Source: Natronoflexus pectinivorans
Lineage (GTDB): Bacteria > Bacteroidota > Bacteroidia > Bacteroidales > Marinilabiliaceae
NCBI RefSeq assembly: GCF_004345615.1
Contig: NZ_SLWK01000005.1
Location: forward strand, 186,001 to 250,000
Length of the DNA: 64,000 bases
Direction: 5' to 3'
Below, piece by piece: positions 1 through 8,537 of this stretch. The notes beneath the pieces are model-generated. The model worked only from the letters and a program-made list of their open reading frames with translations. It did no database searches and was not told the DNA's origin. A program made the position numbers and the translations under genes. The stretch's first letter is position 1. The number at the start of each line of letters is the position of its first letter.

Positions 1-2083
1 GGTATTCATCAATGGTTTTTATTTGACTGATGGCAGCCTCATTGTTTCCCTCACGAACCATCTCTATAAACTTCCGTATGGAGGTTGAAACAAACAAGCT
101 ATCGCCCGTGGTCAGCGTCTGAGGTTGGGATGTTGGAGTGTACCAGGGTAAATGAGAATCCTTTGTTGAGGGAAAAATTCTGTGCAAATTACCCATTTGG
201 GTAAGATAAAAAACATTGACCTGTTCATCAATCTTAATCAGTTCCTGCTCCGTTTTGTTACGTGCAGCCGGGCTTTGTCTGTGGGCTGCATCAACCCACT
301 GATGCAATTTATAATGTCGGTTACTGTCAAAAAACTCTGCAAAAGCAGCTTTATCCTGTGTAATACCAAGAATGGCTCTGATTTGTGGATCCTTAACTGT
401 AATAAGCGGGAAGGTTTGCCAGTCAGCCGGATGAGTAAACATCCCCAAAATCATCTGATCGGCAGTCATTCCCCTGAATGTATGATGCTTCACCAACTTT
501 AATGCAATTTCCTGATGAAGAGAGTTCAATGGCTTAATTCTTCCACCGTTATCCTGAACCAGAATGGCTCCGAACGCATCAGCAACTTCACGGTCGGGAG
601 CGGGAGGTAACACCTCCCGTGATTGAGCTCCCGCATTTAAAGCAAATACCAGCAATAGAATTGTAATAAGATGCTTCCGCTTCTCATGAATTTTCCCAAC
701 ATGGGACATCAATTGTTTAAAGCGTGTTTTTCCTCCAAAAAGCGCCCACATCATACCCAGTGTCATTAAAAAATATCCTAAATATGTAATGATGGTTCCT
801 GCTCTGTCATGATTCACCGATAAAACAGTCCCCTTTTCATCCTGATCATAGGAACTTTGGTAAAGTCGGTATCCTCTGTGTGTCACAATATTGTTCATAA
901 ATACCGACTGATCCTGTTCAAACTTTCGCTCAGTATCAAATAGGGTAATTTCGCTTCTATAGCCTGAAGGGCTGGATGACCCAGGATATCGGTCAAGAAT
1001 AAATTCATTGAGTCTAACGCTGAAAGGCAGTTCAATTGGCAGTGCTCCAAAACGCATGGTTAATTCACCTCCGGGCAGACTTAGTTTAAAGGGATCGCCT
1101 ACCCTGCCGTTGCGTCCGTAAGCGGTAAACAACTGAGTTTCGCCCCTGTGAGTGACCTCAAAAACAACCCCGTGCGGCATTCCGCTTCCCTGGTCTCCGG
1201 GCAAAGCTACAGGACGCATCATGGCTGATGGATAGTAGCGACTCACAGTTATCCTTAAACCATTAAAATCATACAGCAGCCCCGGGTTAAAGGGGTACTC
1301 AGTATTGGCCTCAAAAGATCTGGTTGAACTGTCTTCCATATTCAATCCTGAAAACGGCTGATTGGCGGTTAAAACCAACCCTGTATTGGATGCATTTCTT
1401 TTAATGAAAACATCGGGATTGGTATCATCTGAAGTTTCAAAGCCTAATGTAAAGGCTGCTTTTTTTATTTTTTCGCCGGGAGCGATAAAATGCTCAAGAC
1501 GTTCCATTCTGTCAGAAAAAACAATGGCAGCCAGGGGCTTGCCGCCCATGGTTTCCAAAGGTTGCGGAACAGCATTTGGAACAAATGCCACGCTGCGAAT
1601 TCGGACCCTCTCTCCGCTTGCTTTAAGTGAGGCCCGGAATTGACGAGGTGATGCCGGAGACAAAAATGCGAGGCGGCTCATTTGAACAACCTCATCTCCT
1701 GATTGAAACTCTGTTGTAACAAATGGGTCGGTGGATAACATCAGATTTTCAGTTTCTCCCTCCCTGATGTGCAATAAGCCCTCATAACCAACATAACGAG
1801 TGATTGCAGCACCAGCTATGATGACAAAAAATGAAACATGGAACAAAAAAACCGGCATTTTTTCCAACTTCCACATGTTAAAATTGAAAATATTACCCAG
1901 CATATTGACGGCTAATAAGAAGAAAATCAGCTCAAACCACCATGAGTTATACACAATGGCCTTCGCAGCATGTGTTCCGTGGTCGTTTTCGATAAATGTA
2001 GCCATTGCCATAACTGCGGCCATCAAAACAAAAAGGCTTCCCATAAGCCATGGTGCTGAAAGAATCCGAATAATGTTCTTCAT
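1..2083 (-). CDS. Cytochrome c biogenesis protein, ResB/CcsB-type N-terminal part of a CcsB-CcsA fusion (3' end outside window)
   Basis: About 694 codons are visible, starting at the ATG read leftward from 2083 and still open at position 1. The start region has a ResB-like opening (hydrophobic helix, then ATFIENDHGT, residues about 23-32), two more helices within the first 95 residues, a long periplasmic-type domain, and a fourth helix near residue 430 after a YQSSYDQDEKGT-type motif typical of ResB. A further hydrophobic stretch near residue 470 and an extra-cytoplasmic domain follow. ResB/CcsB and CcsA form the System II haem-export and cytochrome c ligation complex in the inner membrane; in Bacteroidota the two are often one polypeptide. 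The CcsA half with its WWD motif would lie off the window, so the fusion is inferred. It is divergent from the porin gene. Confidence 0.8.
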   Translation of the reverse strand, partial: MKNIIRILSAPWLMGSLFVLMAAVMAMATFIENDHGTHAAKAIVYNSWWFELIFFLLAVNMLGNIFNFNMWKLEKMPVFLFHVSFFVIIAGAAITRYVGYEGLLHIREGETENLMLSTDPFVTTEFQSGDEVVQMSRLAFLSPASPRQFRASLKASGERVRIRSVAFVPNAVPQPLETMGGKPLAAIVFSDRMERLEHFIAPGEKIKKAAFTLGFETSDDTNPDVFIKRNASNTGLVLTANQPFSGLNMEDSSTRSFEANTEYPFNPGLLYDFNGLRITVSRYYPSAMMRPVALPGDQGSGMPHGVVFEVTHRGETQLFTAYGRNGRVGDPFKLSLPGGELTMRFGALPIELPFSVRLNEFILDRYPGSSSPSGYRSEITLFDTERKFEQDQSVFMNNIVTHRGYRLYQSSYDQDEKGTVLSVNHDRAGTIITYLGYFLMTLGMMWALFGGKTRFKQLMSHVGKIHEKRKHLITILLLVFALNAGAQSREVLPPAPDREVADAFGAILVQDNGGRIKPLNSLHQEIALKLVKHHTFRGMTADQMILGMFTHPADWQTFPLITVKDPQIRAILGITQDKAAFAEFFDSNRHYKLHQWVDAAHRQSPAARNKTEQELIKIDEQVNVFYLTQMGNLHRIFPSTKDSHLPWYTPTSQPQTLTTGDSLFVSTSIRKFIEMVREGNNEAAISQIKTIDEY

Positions 2084-2160
2084 TTTTTTTGGTTTTGAAA
2101 CGTATAAAGATATAAGATTTGCGCAATTACATAAAAGAATTGTTTGTTGGTTTGGATAAC

Positions 2161-2191
2161 TTTTTGTTTTTTCGCAGTGCGAAAAACAAAA
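2161..2191. promoter_or_regulatory. Hairpin between divergent genes
   Basis: An inverted repeat, TTTTGTTTT(T)TCGC / GCGAAAAACAAAA with a short AGT loop and one bulged T, lies between the divergent cytochrome-biogenesis and porin genes, about 65 bp upstream of the porin start. It may be an operator or a 5'-leader hairpin of the porin transcript. No clear -7 box could be assigned beside it. Confidence 0.4.
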
Positions 2192-2255
2192 TAAAAAAGG
2201 ACTATCCATCTGTAAAACAGACAAAAACATCTTCTTATCATCTAAACAAAAATTC

Positions 2256-3476
2256 ATGCAAAAGATTACTTTTTTACTGTTAGCATTGTTTTGCACTTCA
2301 TCATTTGTGATGGCGCAAGAGAGTGAAGAAAAGCTATTTGACATTTCTTTCCACGGCTTTGTGGCCGTGGATGCCGCACATAACTCCAGAGTTGGAAATA
2401 CACTCAGAAACAAACACATATACCTTTACCCATTACCAGAAGTTTTAGATACCGAAACAGGTATTGATTTAAATGGTCGTGGAAATACGGATATTGATGC
2501 TGCCCACTCGCGCTTCGGCATTCACGTTAAAGGACCTATAGTTAATGGCATTTCAGTATATGGGCTTATTGAGGCCGACTTTTTGGGAGATGCCCGGGCA
2601 GCAGATTCCAATTTCAGACTCCGACATGCTTTCATCAGATTAGGTTATGGTGATTTTACTTTAACAGCCGGACAAACCTGGCATCCATTTTTCATTCCCG
2701 AGAATTTTCCCAACACTGCGCATACGGGGGTTGGCGTACCCATGCACCCACTGAGCAGAAATCCACAGTTGAGGCTTACATGGCACCAGAAAAACTTTGA
2801 ACTATCCGCCTCATTCATCGAACAAAACAATTTCCGAACAACTGGTTTCGGCGAGGGAAGCGAATTTGGAGAAATGCCGGAAGTTACCCTTCAACTTAAA
2901 TTGTGGAGAGGCAATGCCTGGGGTTCGGTTTCGGCAGGATATAAAAGGTTGGCGATGCCTGCCATTGAGGAAACGGCAACCATTGGCACCTATGTAGGCA
3001 GTTTCCATGCACAAACCACCTTCAGATACCGTTTCCCTGGCGTATTGGTTCGTGCCGGTGCATTGTATGGCGAGAACACTTCAGAACTGGCAATGCCCGG
3101 TGGAGTAGCACGCACTCTTGCATCTACTCCTGAGAATCCGGAATTTATCCCACTGGCATATGGTTCGCTTTGGACTGATATGGAAAGACATTCAGCCACA
3201 TGGAGCCCCGGTGTTTTTGTGGGATACACGGAGGCTCTTGGTGCTTCAGAAAACGTTGATGGAGCTACCGCCTTTGGTCGGGATACCAGAGTTGCAAATG
3301 TATTCACCATTTCTCCCCGACTTCGCTACCACATCAATACGGCTACCTGGGTAGCACTGGAATATATGTACACCGAAGCCGGCTGGGGTAATAGTTACGA
3401 TGAAAAAGGCGTACCGTCAGATGTAAAAACTTACGCCAATAATCGCATTCTTTTATCTATGCGATATACTTTCTAA
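2256..3476 (+). CDS. Outer-membrane porin, DcaP/OprP-like
   Basis: The 406-residue product starts with a Sec signal peptide (cleavage likely after SFVMAQ, residue about 21). The rest is amphipathic beta-strand sequence with the opening FDISFHGFVAVDAAHNSR and an internal RLRHAFIRLGY...TAGQTWHPFF segment typical of DcaP-like/phosphate-selective porins, and it ends in an aromatic residue (MRYTF) as barrel proteins do. It probably forms a trimeric beta-barrel for small anionic solutes in the outer membrane, though the substrate cannot be read from the sequence. It stands alone, divergent from the cytochrome-biogenesis gene. Family assignment is by pattern only. Confidence 0.75.
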   Translation: MQKITFLLLALFCTSSFVMAQESEEKLFDISFHGFVAVDAAHNSRVGNTLRNKHIYLYPLPEVLDTETGIDLNGRGNTDIDAAHSRFGIHVKGPIVNGISVYGLIEADFLGDARAADSNFRLRHAFIRLGYGDFTLTAGQTWHPFFIPENFPNTAHTGVGVPMHPLSRNPQLRLTWHQKNFELSASFIEQNNFRTTGFGEGSEFGEMPEVTLQLKLWRGNAWGSVSAGYKRLAMPAIEETATIGTYVGSFHAQTTFRYRFPGVLVRAGALYGENTSELAMPGGVARTLASTPENPEFIPLAYGSLWTDMERHSATWSPGVFVGYTEALGASENVDGATAFGRDTRVANVFTISPRLRYHINTATWVALEYMYTEAGWGNSYDEKGVPSDVKTYANNRILLSMRYTF

Positions 3477-3527
3477 AATTTTGATGTAAATAGATATTTT
3501 CAGAATTTTGAGATTGACTAACGCTTT

Positions 3528-3620
3528 TAACCAAAAAGATCACAGAGGAAGCACAAAGTGTACGATGCCATAATTAATCATAGTGACCTTTGTGCCTTCT
3601 TTGTGCCATTGTGGTTAAGA
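3528..3620. repeat. MITE-like inverted repeat, CACAAAG type
   Basis: Imperfect terminal inverted repeats of about 32 bp face each other: the left arm begins TTAACCAAAAAGATCACAGA and continues GGAAGCACAAAG, and the right arm read in reverse begins TTAACCACAATGGCACAAAG and continues AAGGCACAAAGG. There is no coding capacity of its own. It overlaps a spurious upstream extension of the DUF4268 reading frame. Part of a similar motif (CCCTTTGTGGTGAAAT) recurs near 23365. Confidence 0.6.
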
Positions 3621-3698
3621 CCTAGCGACCTATTAACCTATCAACCCAATAATCTATCAACCTCAACAAAAAAGCAATTCATTCAAAACAGACAAGAA

Positions 3699-4163
3699 AT
3701 GTTCAACAAGGAGGAAGCCAAAGAGGTAAGATTAGAATTCTGGCAAAAGCTGAACAACAAAACGCGCCGGCTTCCTGGTCAGAAAGGACGAAAAAAGTTC
3801 TGGATATTTGATAATACCGGCATAAAAGGGCTTGACCTGCGTTTTGATGTGGACAGAGAAAAAGCCCGGGTTGCTCTTGAAATTAACCATACCAAAGAGG
3901 AGCGCAGATTGCAGCTTTTTGAAAAACTTGAAGCAGCCAAGTCCCTGTTCGAAGCTGAATTCGGGGAGCCTCTCAATTGGGATTTCACCTACGAAAAGCC
4001 AACCGGAGAGATGGTTTGCAGAGTTTACACCGAATGTCCCGGAGATATATTGAATCGGGAATTATGGTCTGATATGACTTTCTTTTTGATTGATAAGATG
4101 ATAAAGATGGAAAAAGCCTTTCTGGAGGTAAAAGATTATTTGCAAAGCAACCTGAACGAGTAA
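3699..4163 (+). CDS. DUF4268 domain protein
   Basis: A 154-residue cytoplasmic protein. The frame is open from 3558, but the first 47 codons run through an intergenic inverted repeat, so the internal ATG at 3699 (MFNKEEAKEVRLEFW) is the sensible start. The motif FWIFDNTGIKGLDLRFDV followed by ALEINHTKEERRLQLFEKLE and a C-terminal WSDMTFFLIDKMIKMEKAF helix matches DUF4268, a domain of unknown function also found attached to restriction-modification and nuclease proteins. It ends 4 bp before the agmatine deiminase gene, so the two are probably co-transcribed. The function is unknown. Confidence 0.7.
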   Translation: MFNKEEAKEVRLEFWQKLNNKTRRLPGQKGRKKFWIFDNTGIKGLDLRFDVDREKARVALEINHTKEERRLQLFEKLEAAKSLFEAEFGEPLNWDFTYEKPTGEMVCRVYTECPGDILNRELWSDMTFFLIDKMIKMEKAFLEVKDYLQSNLNE

Positions 4164-4167
4164 AGCA

Positions 4168-5190
4168 ATGACAACAAGACACTTTCCTGCAGAATGGGCG
4201 CCTCAAAGCGCCATTCTTATGGCCTGGCCTCATAAAAACACCGACTGGGACTACATGCTTGAGGAAGTTCAGGTCTGTTTTTCTGAAATCATTAATTCCA
4301 TCCTTCCTTTTGAGAAGATTCTCCTTTTGGTGCCTGATGAAGAGACCGGAAAAACATTAAGCACGAAATTTGGACACAATCTGATTCCCGTAGTTGCTGA
4401 GACAAACGATACCTGGGCACGCGACTTTGGACCGATTACCATATTTGAAGACAACAAACCGGTTTGTCTGGATTTTAAATTCAATGGATGGGGTCTGAAA
4501 TTTGCCGCAGATAAGGACAACCTGATTACAAAAACATTATTCCAGAAAGAAGTCGTCGCAAAAAATGTTCTTTACAAAAACCGCCTCAACTTTGTGCTGG
4601 AAGGTGGTGCATTGGAGTCCGACGGCCAAGGAACATTACTCACCACAAGCGAATGCCTTTTGTCACCAAACCGAAACGGAGAGTGGAATAAACAGCAAAT
4701 TGAGGATTATCTGATTCAGGAGTTGGGACTGAAAAGAGTTCTCTGGATAAATAATGGATACCTTGCCGGCGACGACACCGACAGCCACATTGACACACTG
4801 GTACGATTTTGTAGCCCGGATACCATTGCATACGTAAAATGCGACGATTCATTGGACGAACATTATCAGGCTCTTAAAGCCATGGAAGAAGAGATATTTC
4901 AACTCCGAAATGCAAATGGTGAACCCTATCAGCTTATTCCTTTGCCAATGTCAAAGGAAGTTATTTTTGATGGAGAAAGACTTCCGGCCACATACGCCAA
5001 TTTTCTGATTATCAACCATGCTATTTTGGTTCCAACATACAACTCAGATTTGGATAATGAGGCAATATCCCAATTGAAAAAGGCATTCCCCGACAGGGAA
5101 ATCATTGGCATCAATTGCCTGCCATTAATAAAACAACATGGTTCATTGCATTGTGTAACCATGCAATTACCCATAGAAATTCATCTGTAA
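4168..5190 (+). CDS. aguA: Agmatine deiminase / peptidyl-arginine deiminase family
   Basis: The 340-residue protein hydrolyses agmatine to N-carbamoylputrescine plus ammonia in the polyamine route. Visible family motifs in order: MTTRHFPAEWAPQSAILMAW at the N-terminus, NDTWARDFGP (substrate-binding Asp and Arg), EGGALESDG, GDDTDSHIDTLVRF (catalytic His), and GSLHCVTMQ near the C-terminus with the nucleophilic Cys. The length is normal for bacterial AguA. It follows the DUF4268 gene by 4 bp. No N-carbamoylputrescine amidase (aguB) is adjacent, whereas the two are often neighbours elsewhere. The start at 4168 gives the canonical N-terminus. Confidence 0.92.
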   Translation: MTTRHFPAEWAPQSAILMAWPHKNTDWDYMLEEVQVCFSEIINSILPFEKILLLVPDEETGKTLSTKFGHNLIPVVAETNDTWARDFGPITIFEDNKPVCLDFKFNGWGLKFAADKDNLITKTLFQKEVVAKNVLYKNRLNFVLEGGALESDGQGTLLTTSECLLSPNRNGEWNKQQIEDYLIQELGLKRVLWINNGYLAGDDTDSHIDTLVRFCSPDTIAYVKCDDSLDEHYQALKAMEEEIFQLRNANGEPYQLIPLPMSKEVIFDGERLPATYANFLIINHAILVPTYNSDLDNEAISQLKKAFPDREIIGINCLPLIKQHGSLHCVTMQLPIEIHL

Positions 5191-5346
5191 CCAAGTTTTT
5201 ATCATCTGTTATTTTCTACGAACACATAAGGTCTACCGTCACTTTATGGTTGACTTGGCACGAGCAGACTTTCTCCTTTGGGAAATCGGATGTATGTAAC
5301 ATTCTAAACTAAACACCTAACCATTCTCAAAATTTTGTTTGATTTT

Positions 5347-5365
5347 GTTACCAGCTTTTGGTAAC
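5347..5365. promoter_or_regulatory. Probable ParD operator dyad
   Basis: A perfect dyad GTTACCA-GCTTT-TGGTAAC sits 27 bp upstream of the antitoxin start. ParD-type antitoxins repress their own operon through such palindromes, so this is the likely operator. The assignment rests on position and symmetry only. Confidence 0.55.
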
Positions 5366-5392
5366 TTAGGCATTGGATAATAATATTAAAAA

Positions 5393-5635
5393 ATGGGAAA
5401 GAACACATCAATATCAATAGGCGCACATTTTGAAGATTTCATAAATTCATCTGTTGCCTCTGGAAAGTACAGTTCTGCGAGCGAAGTTGTTCGTTCAGCT
5501 TTAAGGCTTTTAGAAGCTGAAGAAAAGAAACTTAACGAATTAAGAAATGCTTTGATTGAAGGAGAAAACAGCCAAATGGTTGAGAATTTTAATGCCGGCA
5601 AACATCTCACAGATTTACATCAAAGATATTTATGA
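5393..5635 (+). CDS. parD: ParD-family antitoxin (type II)
   Basis: An 80-residue protein with an N-terminal ribbon-helix-helix (MGKNTSISIGAHFEDFINSS, then GKYSSASEVVRSALRLLEAEE), the standard DNA-binding fold of ParD/CopG antitoxins, and an acidic, probably flexible C-terminal tail that would wrap the toxin. The downstream toxin gene overlaps it by four bases (ATGA), implying translational coupling. It is expected to neutralise ParE and to repress the operon through the dyad just upstream. Confidence 0.9.
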   Translation: MGKNTSISIGAHFEDFINSSVASGKYSSASEVVRSALRLLEAEEKKLNELRNALIEGENSQMVENFNAGKHLTDLHQRYL

Positions 5636-5940
5636 CTAAAAAATATCGGATAAGTAAAAAGGCCATTTCTGATTTGGAGAAGATTTGGGTTTACACTTTA
5701 AATAAATGGTCAAGAGAACAAGCAGATAGGTATCATAATTTGATAATTAACGAGATTGAATATATTGTAGATGGTTTTGACTTATGCCAAAGAATTGATC
5801 ATGTTCGAGTTGGATATAGAATGACTAAAGTTAAATCTCATTTGATTTTCTTCAAAATAGCAGAAGATAATATCATAGAAATCATAAGAATACTGCATCA
5901 AAATATGGATATTGAAAGTCGTTTGAAAGAGAAGGGTTAA
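5632..5940 (+). CDS. parE: ParE-family toxin (type II)
   Basis: A 102-residue RelE/ParE-superfamily protein. Recognisable features are KYRISKKAISDLEKIWVYTL at the N-terminus, WSREQADRYHNLI, GYRMTKVKSHLIFFKI, and a C-terminal IRILHQNMDIESRL, which is the ParE consensus ending. ParE toxins poison DNA gyrase. The start codon overlaps the parD stop. Length and motifs are intact, so the pair is probably functional. About 260 bp of AT-rich sequence with no clear gene separates it from the transporter downstream. Confidence 0.9.
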   Translation: MTKKYRISKKAISDLEKIWVYTLNKWSREQADRYHNLIINEIEYIVDGFDLCQRIDHVRVGYRMTKVKSHLIFFKIAEDNIIEIIRILHQNMDIESRLKEKG

Positions 5941-6162
5941 AAACTACTGCATTAATATAAGCAGGCATCCAAAGAATTTGAAACCCAACGATGTTTCAAT
6001 GACCTCAAAAAGAATAATTATAGTTTGAACGACATCTTATCCGACATTTTTTTGTGGATTATGACGGTTTTAAAAAAAGCCTGGCAGTCAATTAAAGAAA
6101 GTTAAGCTAATTTCCTTTTTTTTACGGTTAATTGTTTGTCACAAAAACGTTAAGCTAACTGT

Positions 6163-6178
6163 TAGTTTTGTAAATTTG
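6163..6178 (+). promoter_or_regulatory. Candidate -7 boxes for the SLC13 operon
   Basis: Two matches to the Bacteroidota -7 consensus TAnnTTTG, TAGTTTTG (6163-6170) and TAAATTTG (6171-6178), lie 23-38 bp upstream of the transporter start. A TTTG at 6135-6138 is the only nearby -33-like element, and its spacing (24 bp to the first box) is longer than usual, so confidence is low. Confidence 0.35.
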
Positions 6179-6200
6179 CGCTTTAAAAAAATAGCGCAAC

Positions 6201-7832
6201 ATGCCCGGAAAAAGCAAACAAAAATCAAATCAAATTAAGTTTCTTACAGGTCTGATACTCGGAATTATCGGATTCTGTTTGCCCCTGTTCTTTACGTTCA
6301 GCGGACTGTCATATGCCGGGCATATTGCCTTGGGTATTTTTCTTATGGCTGCCGTCTTTTGGATGTTCGAGACCATTCCCATCTACTCAACATCCATGCT
6401 GGTTATCTTCCTTCAGGTAGTACTCCTGAGTCAGCAAGGGGTTATTTTTTCCGATGCCAGCTTGCCAACCACAACTGCAAAGCAACATACGAGCGACTCA
6501 TGGCTGGTACCAGCTGAAGCAGTCGATGGTGAGAGAATATACATAGCTAATGATAGCAGAAACTATACTGCCATTGATGTTAAAATACTAGACCGCGCCG
6601 ATTGGGTTGAGATAAGAAGCAACGAACTACAAACAGACGCGAAAATTGTCAGTAATGCCAACCATAAACTGGTTGGGTATAAACCGGTCTCATTTTCTCT
6701 ATTCTTTGGGACACTGGCCAGCCCCATCATCATTCTGTTTTTAGGAGGTTTTATGCTGGCAGGCGCAGCGGTAAAATACAATCTCGACAAAAACCTAACT
6801 TCAGTATTACTAAAACCATTTGGCACAAAGCCTGGTTTTATTGTTTTGGGTTTGATGGTTGTTACAGCAACTCTGTCAGCATTTATGAGTAACACTGCAA
6901 CAACCGCCATGATGATGACAGTGGCCATTCCCATAGTTGCCCAGGTAGCCAGAGAGGATAAATTTAGAATAGTTTTAGCCTTGTGTATTCCCATTGCCGC
7001 AAATATTGGAGGTATGGCCACGCCCATTGGAACGCCACCCAATGCCATAGCAATTGCCAATCTGGGTCAGCAAGGAATTAACATAGAATTTGGCACATGG
7101 GTAGTGATGATGCTCCCCCTTGTCATTTTGCTTCTGTTTTTAGCCTGGTTAACAATGAGATTCCTTTTCCCTACTAAACTACGCGAGTTTAAGCTTTCAC
7201 TTAAAGTGGATTTTAACAAATCACGCCCGGCCATTATACTGTATCTTCTTTTTGCCGCAACGGTTTTGCTCTGGTTTACCGAGTCGGTACACGGCATCCC
7301 AAGCTCTATGGTGGCTTTTCTCCCAATAGCAGGCTTAACCGTTACCGGGGTAATGAAGCAGGAGGATATCCGCTCTTTACCCTGGGAAGTTCTTTGGCTG
7401 GTGGCCGGAGGTATTGCCCTCGGTATCAGCATGGAAAATACAGGTCTTGCCATGTGGCTGGTTTCAAGCATTTCATGGGATGCTTTTCCTCAGATTGTAC
7501 TATTGGGTGTATTTGGATTGGTTGCATTAAACCTATCAAATTTTCTTTCGAATACTGTTACCGCAACCTTAGTGATTCCACTGGCAATCAGCATGGGTAC
7601 GTCAGGCATTGCAGGTGAAGGTTTTAGTTTGGTCATATCCAGTTTAGCCATTGCTGCAGCTTGTAACATGGCTATGTTACTTCCAATATCCACACCGCCA
7701 AATGCCATTGCCATGAGCACTGGTTTTATTAAAACACCCGATATGGTGAAGGTGGGAATTGTTATTGGATTAATTGGAATTGTTGCTACATTAGTACTGT
7801 CGCAACTATATTGGCCTTTCATTATTAACTAA
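6201..7832 (+). CDS. SLC13/DASS-family sodium:anion symporter
   Basis: A 543-residue integral membrane protein with about 11-12 hydrophobic segments. It carries both diagnostic SNT/TPPN repeats: MSNTATTAMM followed by GTPPNAIAIANL, and LSNTVTATLVIP followed by STPPNAIAMSTGF. These form the substrate and Na+ sites in the divalent anion:Na+ symporters (C4-dicarboxylate, citrate or sulfate). Unusual is a hydrophilic insert of about 90 residues (roughly residues 75-165) between early helices, which probably faces the periplasm. The response regulator gene starts 12 bp after its stop, so it heads an operon with the receiver protein and perhaps the kinase. The substrate cannot be deduced. Confidence 0.85.
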   Translation: MPGKSKQKSNQIKFLTGLILGIIGFCLPLFFTFSGLSYAGHIALGIFLMAAVFWMFETIPIYSTSMLVIFLQVVLLSQQGVIFSDASLPTTTAKQHTSDSWLVPAEAVDGERIYIANDSRNYTAIDVKILDRADWVEIRSNELQTDAKIVSNANHKLVGYKPVSFSLFFGTLASPIIILFLGGFMLAGAAVKYNLDKNLTSVLLKPFGTKPGFIVLGLMVVTATLSAFMSNTATTAMMMTVAIPIVAQVAREDKFRIVLALCIPIAANIGGMATPIGTPPNAIAIANLGQQGINIEFGTWVVMMLPLVILLLFLAWLTMRFLFPTKLREFKLSLKVDFNKSRPAIILYLLFAATVLLWFTESVHGIPSSMVAFLPIAGLTVTGVMKQEDIRSLPWEVLWLVAGGIALGISMENTGLAMWLVSSISWDAFPQIVLLGVFGLVALNLSNFLSNTVTATLVIPLAISMGTSGIAGEGFSLVISSLAIAAACNMAMLLPISTPPNAIAMSTGFIKTPDMVKVGIVIGLIGIVATLVLSQLYWPFIIN

Positions 7833-7844
7833 AAACTGCGAACT

Positions 7845-8333
7845 ATGTCTGATATCTATATTATTTGCGTTGAGGATGAGCCACAAGTGCTTGATGTTGT
7901 TATTCGTGATTTAGAGCAATTGGAAGAATTCTTCCCCATTGAGGGAGCCGCCTCGGCCAATGATGCACGCCAATTAATCAATGAAATAAAGGAAGACGGA
8001 AACCGAATTGGACTCATTTTGTGCGACCACATCATGCCGGGCGATAAAGGAGTTGACCTTCTCGTTGAAATGCAAAAAGATGAGTTCACTCAAAGTACCA
8101 GAAAAATATTGCTAACCGGCCAGGCAGGGCTGGATGATACCATACAGGCTGTAAACAAAGCACGGCTCAATCAGTATGTTTCCAAACCTTGGAAAAAAGA
8201 AGAACTGCTTAAAATAGTCATTGATGAATTAACCGACTTTGTTATTGAAACTGAAGATGACCTGCTTCCATATTTATCAGTTCTGAACCAGGAGAAGTTG
8301 CAGGAAGCAATCAGGTCAAAGGGGTATATTTAA
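7845..8333 (+). CDS. Stand-alone response regulator receiver protein
   Basis: A 162-residue protein consisting of one REC domain plus a short helical tail (residues 125-162) and no DNA-binding output domain. The acidic pocket (VEDE, residues 9-12), phospho-acceptor D61 (in LCDHIMPGDKG), the conserved Thr in LLTGQAG and the Lys of YVSKPW are all present. The SKPW variant and the DHIMPG motif resemble receivers that work with bulky or non-transcriptional outputs. It lies 12 bp after the transporter and about 200 bp before the cNMP-domain kinase, its likely partner. It probably acts by protein-protein contact. Confidence 0.88.
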   Translation: MSDIYIICVEDEPQVLDVVIRDLEQLEEFFPIEGAASANDARQLINEIKEDGNRIGLILCDHIMPGDKGVDLLVEMQKDEFTQSTRKILLTGQAGLDDTIQAVNKARLNQYVSKPWKKEELLKIVIDELTDFVIETEDDLLPYLSVLNQEKLQEAIRSKGYI

Positions 8334-8348
8334 TCACTGTCTTGTCGG

Positions 8349-8516
8349 TAGATTGTTAGACTTATAGATTATTAGATGTAAGATACTGAGCACAGTGAAG
8401 TCCCGCTCAGTGGGATTAAATACAAGTAAATTTCTTATTATCAGCTAACTGAATGACTTGACTGAAGATTTATATATGCTTGATAACTAAGTAAAAAAAG
8501 ATTAGCGAACTATTAG
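8349..8516. repeat. MITE-like element, copy A
   Basis: Copy A of a three-member family (others at 28617-28760 and 61861-61997). Its left end TAGATTGTTAGACTTATAGA and right end (reverse) CTAATAGTTCGCTAATCTT are inverted relative to each other. The core TTCTTATTATCAGCTAA is shared with copy C. Copy A contains an extra hairpin (CTGAGC...GCTCAG, 8395-8410). It fills the gap between the receiver and kinase genes. Confidence 0.6.
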
Positions 8517-8537
8517 TTTTTGAATCAGTAGCAGAAA

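Noticed and set aside
1362-2159. Plus-strand frames antisense to the cytochrome biogenesis gene
   Set aside because: They are shadows of the long minus-strand gene whose translation has clear ResB motifs.
3558-3698. N-terminal extension of the DUF4268 protein
   Set aside because: The 47 extra codons run through an inverted-repeat element and lack conserved residues; the ATG at 3699 starts the domain.
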